Source: Rhyzopertha dominica
Lineage: Eukaryota; Arthropoda; Insecta; Coleoptera; Bostrichidae
Length of the DNA: 64,000 nucleotides
Assembly (NCBI GenBank): GCA_025024175.1
Contig: QCXZ01000047.1
Coordinates: 682,001 to 746,000 of the forward strand
Direction: 5' to 3'
The position numbers and the translations under genes are program-made. Of the stretch, positions 57,106 through 64,000 are shown in pieces; position 1 is the first letter of the stretch; every line of letters begins with the position of its first letter. The notes beneath the pieces are model-generated. The model was not told the DNA's origin. It made no database searches and was given only the letters and a program-made list of their open reading frames with translations.

Positions 57106-57405
57106 TAAAGTCCCTAAATACCACCATTTTTGTGCAAAATATTAGAAAGAGATGGGAGATGGAACCAAACTATCAAACCTGACTATAAGGATTAGAGAAC
57201 TGGCAGATATCATGCTTTGATGCAGTGTTGTTTGGCCTTTCCCTAGGTAATTGGCATCGCGTTTTAAGCATCAGAACTTTATATCTGACAGTTTTATAAT
57301 TTTTAATATTAAATTTGATTGGTTCGGTTCCCTCACTCATCTCTTTCTAATATGTTACACTAAAATGGCGGACAATTGCGGTTCTTTATCTATCTAGGGA
57401 CTTTA
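57106..57405. mobile_element. 300-bp fold-back MITE upstream of MEIOB
   Basis: The left end TAAAGTCCCTA and the right end TAGGGACTTTA are exact inverses. The arms continue with CCATTTT, ATATTAGAAAGAGATG and GGAACC-AAC in matching inverted order over about 90 bp, with a non-palindromic centre. TA flanks the left end. No coding capacity. Confidence 0.7.
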
Positions 57406-58907
57406 AAATAGATGTTAAATTAGTATGTAGAAGGATAAGGACTGAGACGAACGACTAAAAACTAAAAAGCATTTTCCGTTCCATCGTTTGATTGGCCCAT
57501 ACATAGATTTGGGTTCATACTTCGTGTTCGTGTGAGTTGTATAAGGTATAAATGTGGCAATAAGTTGTGAGTGGTCTGGGTGGGTCTGGGTGAAAAAAAA
57601 TATCATAATTTTAACAGGTCAGATGAATTTAATTCAGATTTTCTCTTGTTTCTTATGTTTTCATGTTTTTGATTATTTACCGTGAAATCTGATAATGTTT
57701 TAACTACGCATAACTCTACCAAACCACCAAGAATAGCGAAGAAACGATTCGAAAGCGTCCGTGTTTTTGTAGGCGAACGGATTGCCGAATGCCGATAGGT
57801 GCCGCCCCATGTCAAGTGTATATTTTTTTCACACTTTTACTGGATAAACGTTATGTTTTATTTTCATTTCAAGTCGTAATGTGGCAATTAAGAAGCTTAT
57901 GTAGTACCACACATTTATTTGTTTGTTTCCTCTAGCGACCTTAAATTTCGTCAAATCAAATGTGAAACAACAAATTTAGCCAAACTCAAACTAAAATTAG
58001 TTCAAAAACACGTACAAAGTTAAATATGTAACTTGTGAAATAGTAATTAATTAAAAAAAAATATAGTACCGAACCTCATATGAGCTTATTCTGAATACAA
58101 TAATAAAAAGAGTTTCTCTTCGCTATTTTAAGCTAAAATTAACTAATTAATTATTAATTAAAATCTAAACCAATCTCAATTTAACATTTGTTATGGTTAC
58201 TAAGTTGATTTTAGTTAACGTCAACTTTAACAAAGAGAAGAGAAATTGGCCCTCTGTCTACAGAAAGCAGTTTTGTAGCATGGCAGCAAAGATCGTTAAT
58301 CGTTATCCTTAGCGGAATTAACCTTGTAAGGACTAATAAGTTACATAACTCCACGTTCCACGACAAGATTTATAGTATTACTATTTGTAATTATATTAGT
58401 TCTATAAATTTTGACCTCAGGCTTCCGTACATCAAAGTTCAAAATACAGATGAATTAATCTTCATCACATTGACGTGCATAAGTACAACATATGGATAAC
58501 TAAACAAAAGATAACAAACTTGGGCGGACATCATACTACAATACAAATTAAAAAACATGATCCCGTTTATCTCTTTAGATATTATTTTAAGTTTTATATT
58601 AAATATAATCCAGTGCACCTACAGAGTGAGCAATTAAGAGAGGTGATCGACCTTATATATCTCATATACCTGAGCCTTGCCATTTTTTTGTGTGTAAGAC
58701 GTTAGAGTTACATAGTAAGTAATATTATAACGCCCCATCCAAACTGATGCTCCTTTTCTTGTTTTGCTTGCTGTTCGGTATGCTACTCCAGTGTAATGTT
58801 CAGGTCTGTAAATATGCATTTAAGAGTTAAGGTCAGTCACGTTTCTTACTTGCTCACCTTGTATACATTTACTTTACGTAACAAATTGTATCGTGCTTAC
58901 TTAATTA
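57406..58907. other. no gene; one small inverted repeat
   Basis: No coding region recognised. At 58112-58245 imperfect inverted segments (GTTTCTCTTC...AAGCTAAAATTAAC against its inverse) suggest a decayed fold-back element. Its right half (TGATTTTAGTTAACGT, ACTTTAACAAAGAGAA) also appears inside the hAT at 60145-60190. Confidence 0.45.
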
Positions 58908-59439
58908 TTATACAGGGTGATTCACTAAGGTGAATTCATTAAATATAGTTTTAAGTTCCTAAATTTCCCACTAGGAGGCATATTTGACATCATGTCACAA
59001 ATAAACGCAAATAACTCCAAAATCCACCAATATTACTAAAAAAACTGAACATTATGACAAACTTTTTTTCACTTTACTTTGTAAGCTATTATTTAAAAAT
59101 AACTATGGTAAAAACCTGAAATTGATAGTTTTTTCGTTTTGAAGTTTTGCCAAAATAGTACGCACAAGACAAAATAAAAAATGAATTTTCTTGTTGAATT
59201 CTGAAGAAAAACTGAAAAGGAGACATGCTTTATTCAATTTGTTTTGTAGGATATTACTTAAGAAATAATGTGGTAATAGCCTGAAGTTGATAGCTTTTCT
59301 CGTTTTGAAGTTATTGTCAAAAAGTGCACAAATAGCCGAGCAATTTATCCAATAACAAATCAATTTAATTTGCACTTCCAATGACTAGTATACTTAGTTA
59401 TTAATTTTTTAACAATGTATTTTTAATTGTTAAAATTAG

Positions 59440-59743
59440 AAACCTTAGTAATAAAAGTAAGAAATTAGGATGGCAATGCCATCTGTCAGCATTACACTGA
59501 CATGATGACAAAGCCACCTAGCTGCCTTAACGGGAACTACTTCCTAAAGGAAGTGACCTGTAGCCTGACAAATTGGCATGCAACTGCATACTTCAATTTG
59601 ACAGCAAAACCAGTTCTATGCCGTGTTGTCTACACTAGACCTAAACTGCACTGATGAGCTGTAATGACAGCGAAATAGTGCTATCTGCAGTTGGTTGAGG
59701 TGTAGACAGCACAGCATAGACATGCATTTTAAACCTTAGTAAT
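59440..59743. repeat. 278-bp insertion with 13-bp TSD, part of a dispersed repeat
   Basis: The segment 59453-59730 is bounded by the exact direct repeat AAACCTTAGTAAT (59440-59452, 59731-59743). Its left 93 bp matches 14023-14115. An inverted pair (CTATGCCGTGTTGTCTACA at 59620 against TGTAGACAGCACAGCATAG at 59701) forms a hairpin on the right. No Pol III boxes that I can defend. A short non-autonomous retroelement is the likeliest reading. Confidence 0.6.
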
Positions 59744-59756
59744 GTCATGTTTAGAG

Positions 59757-60908
59757 CAGGGTTGGCAAAAAATATGTTTTTTTTTTAAATTAAACACCAA
59801 ACAGTTTTTTTTTAATTAATCATGTTTAAATTGTTTTATACATGTTTTTTCTTACTTAGTTGAAAACATGTTTAAAACGTTTAAAACACTGTTTTAAACA
59901 TGCACTCTCATGCAAATTACTATGTGTATTAGTAAAAATAAATACTAGCAGTAGATGACGCAAAACGTAGCAGTTGTCTAAAAATCCCTAGGTGACTACG
60001 ATTGCCTTTTGTCATTTGTATTCGATGTATACGGCGTGTAAGCGACAATTTTTGTTATTATGAGCCGGTTTTTCTTTCTTTTCTTTTTAAGCGAAAATCA
60101 ACTCCGTTCTTAAAATCCAGACTAATCACATACTGGTTACTGGTTTGATTTTAGCTAATATGAACTTTAACAAAGAGAATAGGAACCGACCTTGTATGTT
60201 TAAAGTTTAAAGTTCAACAATTATAATGACCAGTAGGAGGAATATTGCAGTGTGGAATTACTTAGACAAAATTAAGGTGAAAAATAGTACAATGCGAGCT
60301 CGATGCAAGAAATGCAAAAAAGATATGCTTGCACTAGTAAAACTATTTTATTTCTTGTTTATTGTTTTTTATATTCCCAAGTTCTGATAACTATTTGTTC
60401 TATTATGCTAAATATATAATTAATTATCTAGTAAGTGCTGAATGAACGTCTTATTTATTGTTTTGTTGTATTGTACCAGAAATACAAATTTTTATGTTAT
60501 GATAAGTCTAAGATTTTTATTTGTTGTTTTAAAATGTTTGTAATTTATAGCTACAGAAAAAATATTAAGTTTATTATTAATTTCTGTAACTGTTATATCG
60601 ATAAAAACTGGGCTTGGTTTTGAATTCAATTCATTTTTATACAAATGTAAGGTGACATTATGTAGATATGTAATTACTAATAATCCTGTTTATCTATTTG
60701 TGGAGGGTAAACGAGTATAATAGTAATAATTAATTAATATCATACAATAGTAGTAAAAAAGCACTGTTTAAAACATTAGTTAAAAAAACACTGTTTAAAA
60801 CAAATGATTTAAACATTTGTTTAAAACAAAGTTTTAAACAGAAGCGTTGTTTTAAACAAGTTTAAAACATTCTGTTTGAAACATTTTGTTTTAATCATGC
60901 CAACCTTG
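59757..60908 (+). mobile_element. non-autonomous hAT element with 8-bp TSD
   Basis: The ends CAGGGTTGGCA and TGCCAACCTTG are inverted, and the flank GTTTAGAG is duplicated exactly (59749-59756, 60909-60916). Both ends contain clusters of TGTTTAAAACA-type motifs (about 59825-59905 and 60765-60890), a usual hAT arrangement for transposase binding. The interior keeps only a BED-finger fragment. Confidence 0.87.
60226..60387 (+). pseudogene. hAT transposase first-exon relic (BED zinc finger)
   Basis: From ATG 60226 the frame reads RNIAVWNYLDKIKVKN and RARCKKCKKDM. That is the first half of a BED zinc finger (the W-aromatic motif and the C-x2-C pair), as found at the N-terminus of hAT transposases. 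The histidine pair does not follow; the frame runs into unrelated sequence and stops. A GTAAAA just after the Cys pair may be the old splice donor. Confidence 0.6.
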
Positions 60909-61350
60909 GTTTAGAGTTTTATCATGTTTGTTTTAAGTAAGCCATGCATTTTAACAATCGAGGCAAATGTGTCAATGCTTTAACATTATTCATTGTATTG
61001 TGGTAGTTGTTGACGGTTACTTTTCTAAATCATTATTAATCTATTTAATGAAATCCTTTTACAAATGAAGAAGCATAAGTTTATTTAATTTAATATCAAT
61101 GCTAAATAAATATTCACATAAAACTCAATTACTTCGCCACTGCCTTTGCTGCAAAGGGAACAATTATTTGAAAATCGTTCTTACTTGGTTATAACCATGA
61201 CTCCTCTAAAAAAATAGTAAATCAAATAATTTGATTTCTAAATTACACTGCTGACTTCTTTTCTTTTGGATCTTCTTTTAAATTAAATTAAACGTATTCA
61301 AATGATAAACAATGAGAGAATTTTAACCATTGAACATAAAAGCTTGAGCT

Positions 61351-61398
61351 TAGTAGTACCCTTGTGTATACATATATGTATACACAAGGGTAGTACTA
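61351..61398. repeat. 48-bp near-perfect palindrome without loop
   Basis: CCCTTGTGTATACATA meets its exact inverse at 61374/61375, giving a 32-bp perfect core extended by TAGTAGTA and TAGTACTA. It can form a cruciform or hairpin. It lies inside the 58908-62295 element. Confidence 0.85.
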
Positions 61399-62295
61399 TG
61401 TAAGCAGATTTAAAAAAATTACAATTGTATGAGTCATTAGAAATGCAAAACTCAACTATTATTGAATAAAGTAGGAAATTAGTTGTTCAGTTATGTGTGG
61501 TGGGTGTATACTATTTTCTTATAAATATCAAAATGAGAACAGCTACCAAGCTTGGGTTTTATTATTCATTAATAGTCTACTAAACAAAGTTAGAAATTGT
61601 GTAGCATTCCAGTTAATTTTTTCCGCAACCAAGGGATGTTGCTTTTTTAAATTTTCCGTGTGCTGTGTGTAATATTTTGACAATAATTTCAAAATCAAAA
61701 ATGCTGTCAACCTCAGGTTTTACCAGCAGAAAGTTCTTTTTTTATTTTGTGGTTTGTGCTGTCTACTATATTGGTAATAACTTCAAAACGAAAAATAACG
61801 CTCTCCTTGAGTGTTAGTTCATCACTCTTTTTCTTATATTGTAGCCTACAAGGAAGCAAAAAATTTTTTTTGAGAAATCGAGCAAAGTATGATAATTAGA
61901 GAATTAGAGAAACCACAATTTTGGAACAATGTACCATTAATATTAATTTCCTTGTAACTTCTAAAATGAATCCTAGTTCGTTAAATTAGGTTCAGGCGTC
62001 TAGAAGTTTAGATGCTATTTTGCTTTCTAGCGATGTTACCATGGCAACCAGAGAAAAATGTTGTAACGAAACTTTAAGTAATTCACTTACATTTTATTTG
62101 CAAATATGGATTTATTTGCGTTTATTGTAATGTGATGTCAAATACGCCCCCTAGTGAGAAATTTAGGAACCTCAAAATATTTTAATGAATTTCTCTGGTA
62201 TATTTTTATCGAAAAATTTTTATCCTCAAAGTGAGGGCGAGAAAGATTTTCAAGATACAGCCACTCCGTAACATTAGTAAATCACCCCGTTATAA

Positions 62296-63021
62296 AGATA
62301 AGGATACAGCTGAGATGACAATGAAGTGTAATTGAAAACTGACAAATAATAATAACATAATACATTTGGATAGCAGCAATAAAATGTAAAATCCTCTATT
62401 GAATTTTACATTAAAAACATATGTGAATGCATGATTATCAATCTTCATAAGTTATAAATGTTTTTCAGTGAGATGAACCAGTTAATTGTATGCTTAATTA
62501 TTTATTTATAGTTTTCTTCAAGCCAATAAAAGAGTCAAGGTTTCACAATTGACTTAGAGGAATATATTTATATCATATTATTGTTTAAATGAATTTTCAT
62601 GTGTTTACTCTCAAAATTTAATTTTTAGAAAACGATCCTGAACATTGAATAAATTCCAGTTGTGATGCACAGGACAAGCATTCAATTTATTTTAATTCAA
62701 ACACAGTAGTACACTCACTACACCCTATAACACCGCTCATTTTAATAATAAAACAGAAAGAAAGGCAAGTAGCAACAGAAATGTAATGCTATAAAAGAAG
62801 AAATGATGTTTGCCAGATGTTAAGCTCCACTGCACAGACTAGTGGCAGTGAAGTCGTAGACTGAAGGTTTAAGTAGGAAAGTTTCTTAATTTTTTGAAAA
62901 GAATCATAATAAAAAACAATTCAGCACCAACTGCCTTAGATTGAATTTACCTACAACTTTAATTAATTCTTCTTTAAGAAAACATATAGATAATTGAAGT
63001 TAAATCCACTTTATTATTTTT
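62296..63021. other. no gene seen
   Basis: AT-rich, no features that I can support. Confidence 0.45.
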
Positions 63022-63062
63022 ACCAATAAAGCCCTTTCGGCTAAAAAATAACTATCGTCAGT
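63022..63062 (-). ncRNA. hammerhead-like core (CTGACGA...GAAA)
   Basis: The minus strand has CTGACGA, an exact match to CUGANGA, then a weak stem (AGTTA...TAGCC) and GAAAGGGCTTTATTGG. No PLE coding is visible nearby in the window. The element may be only a 3' end or continue outside the recognised part. Confidence 0.4.
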
Positions 63063-63751
63063 AACATAATAAAGAAAATTATTTTGACTGTGTCAAAAAT
63101 AGAAACAAGCAAACTTCACCTGAAACCAAAAAGAAACACAATCGTAATATTTATTTAGATTAAATAAATAATTTAGAATAATTGAATAATAGAAAATACA
63201 AAAACCGTTTAGAATAGTGAAATTTTGTTAACTAATAATAATCAGTGCATGAATTTCTAAGATTTCCAAATAATTTAATTTTGAAGATTTATTGCACAAA
63301 TGTGTTCAGAATATCTGAATGGGATCGGCGCATATAAAATAATTGTTGTACCCGAAGATATAGAGGGGGAAGAACGCTCATGGATCTGCACGAATCCGAG
63401 TAAACAAGAGGAACGCCCTATTGTCCACGAGAACGTCAAAACTTTTGTCGCATACTTAAAATAATGACATCTTATGCAACAGTGCCACTTACAAATAGGC
63501 TAAAGGTAAACCAATCTGATGTAGCAGTGCTGAAATACTAAATTCAGTTTGATTTGTTCTTGTAATGTACTATAAATATCAATTAAATGGCTAATTTAAT
63601 ATAGAGAATGTCTAACGTCAATCTATCTTACAAAACACATAAACAAATAATAAAACTGGTCCATTTTCACAAAGCGGAAATATTATATAGTAATGTTACT
63701 TCTACAAGAATAGTCTTCACGAAGTCTATCAAATCCGCTATATTTAACAAA
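63063..63751. other. no gene seen
   Basis: Spacer between two hammerhead-like motifs on the same strand; it might be the body of a decayed PLE-type unit, but nothing in it can be recognised. Confidence 0.35.
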
Positions 63752-63792
63752 TTGACAAAGCACTTTCACCTAATATAAGCCTTATCATCAGT
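63752..63792 (-). ncRNA. hammerhead-like core (CTGATGA...GAAA...GTC)
   Basis: The minus strand reads CTGATGA (perfect box 1), a partly paired GGCTTA...TTAGGT stem, GAAA (perfect box 2), then GTGCTTTGTC ending in the GUC cleavage triplet. It has the best box sequences of the motifs in this window. It lies about 730 bp from a similar motif in the same orientation. Stem II has mismatches, so function is uncertain. Confidence 0.45.
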
Positions 63793-64000
63793 GCCTAACA
63801 ATCTAAATACGGAAATAGAGAAAAATTTTATAAAAATGAAGTTGTCAAATTCGAAACAGGCAATCAGATAAAGTAGCCTGCATGCCAAAAGCACAAACAT
63901 GAATTCAATTATTAAATAAAGAATTTAGATTAGGACACCTAAAATTACAAAAATCATTCAAAATTGTAAAATTTAATCAAAATATTTTAAATAAACAATA
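63793..64000. other. no gene seen
   Basis: Window end; AT-rich sequence without features. Confidence 0.4.

Larger units (their letters stand above)
58908..62295. mobile_element. 3.4-kb inverted-repeat element, TTATACAGGGTGATT ends, no transposase
   Basis: The left end TTATACAGGGTGATT and the right end AATCACCCCGTTATAA are inverted. The arms (about 58908-59380 and 61640-62295) share AATTCATTAAA, AGTTCCTAAATTTC-CACTAGG and ATTTGACATCA-GT-ACAA-TAAACGCAAATAA at about 80%. Each arm also contains two internal copies of a ~165-bp subunit (near 59105 and 59270: CCTGAA-TTGATAG, TCGTTTTGAAGTT). Nested inside are a 278-bp repeat, a hAT element and a palindrome. Ends like TATACAGGGTG are used by the DUF4817 elements of this window, so the same machinery may have moved it. 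Confidence 0.65.

Noticed and set aside
1..64000. tRNA, rRNA or bacterial-type operons, ribosome-binding sites and terminators
   Set aside because: I saw no cloverleaf or rRNA sequence, and the window is eukaryotic, so bacterial signals do not apply.

Overview
The window is AT-rich eukaryotic DNA, almost certainly from an insect or another arthropod. Its gene has short GT-AG introns, and most of the rest is a dense pile of arthropod-type transposons: pogo, mariner, Tc1, piggyBac, hAT, Merlin, Penelope-like elements (PLEs), BEL/Pao, Gypsy and Copia. The exact order cannot be fixed by eye.

Only one ordinary cellular gene is visible. It is a complete MEIOB homologue (meiosis-specific OB-fold ssDNA-binding protein, related to fly hold'em) on the minus strand, with seven coding exons between 56886 and 48029. 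The inferred exons join in phase to 455 codons with no internal stop. Its 6-kb intron 4 holds a DUF4817-type IS630/Tc1 relative with ~600-bp terminal repeats and a Tc1-like element. Its last intron holds a piggyBac-like MITE whose target duplication lies 20 bp from the splice donor of exon 6.

Left part (1-10 kb): a THAP-domain relic, small elements with ~13-bp target duplications and hammerhead-like cores, a hAT MITE, a complete pogo-superfamily transposon with an open 835-codon transposase (4625-8165), a Merlin transposase relic, and 2.6 copies of a ~290-bp tandem repeat.

10-25 kb: a BEL/Pao element split by a pogo element at a TA site, a gag relic, a third pogo relic, a piggyBac-like transposase, a Gypsy element with two LTRs, and a mariner. 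The mariner carries a non-autonomous copy of the piggyBac-like family inside its reading frame. That nested insertion shows that the family duplicates AATT, not TTAA.

25-36 kb: several PLE copies (RT and GIY-YIG domains, tail-to-tail) with hammerhead-like motifs. 35.6-41.7 kb: a ~122-bp minisatellite interrupted by a Gypsy LTR/gag fragment. Its LTR was in turn interrupted by a DUF7869-type transposon (36683-39171) with inverted ends and an imperfect 11-bp target duplication. 41.7-43.9 kb: a truncated Copia on the minus strand. 44-47.6 kb: inverted PLE fragments, a strong hairpin and another DUF4817-type element. 57-62.3 kb: MITEs and a 3.4-kb inverted-repeat element holding a nested hAT with an 8-bp target duplication.

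The observations I rate most worth checking are the AATT-targeting piggyBac-like family, the DUF7869 transposon, the mini-PLE/retrozyme-like insertions with hammerhead cores, and the clustered subterminal motifs of the intact pogo element.
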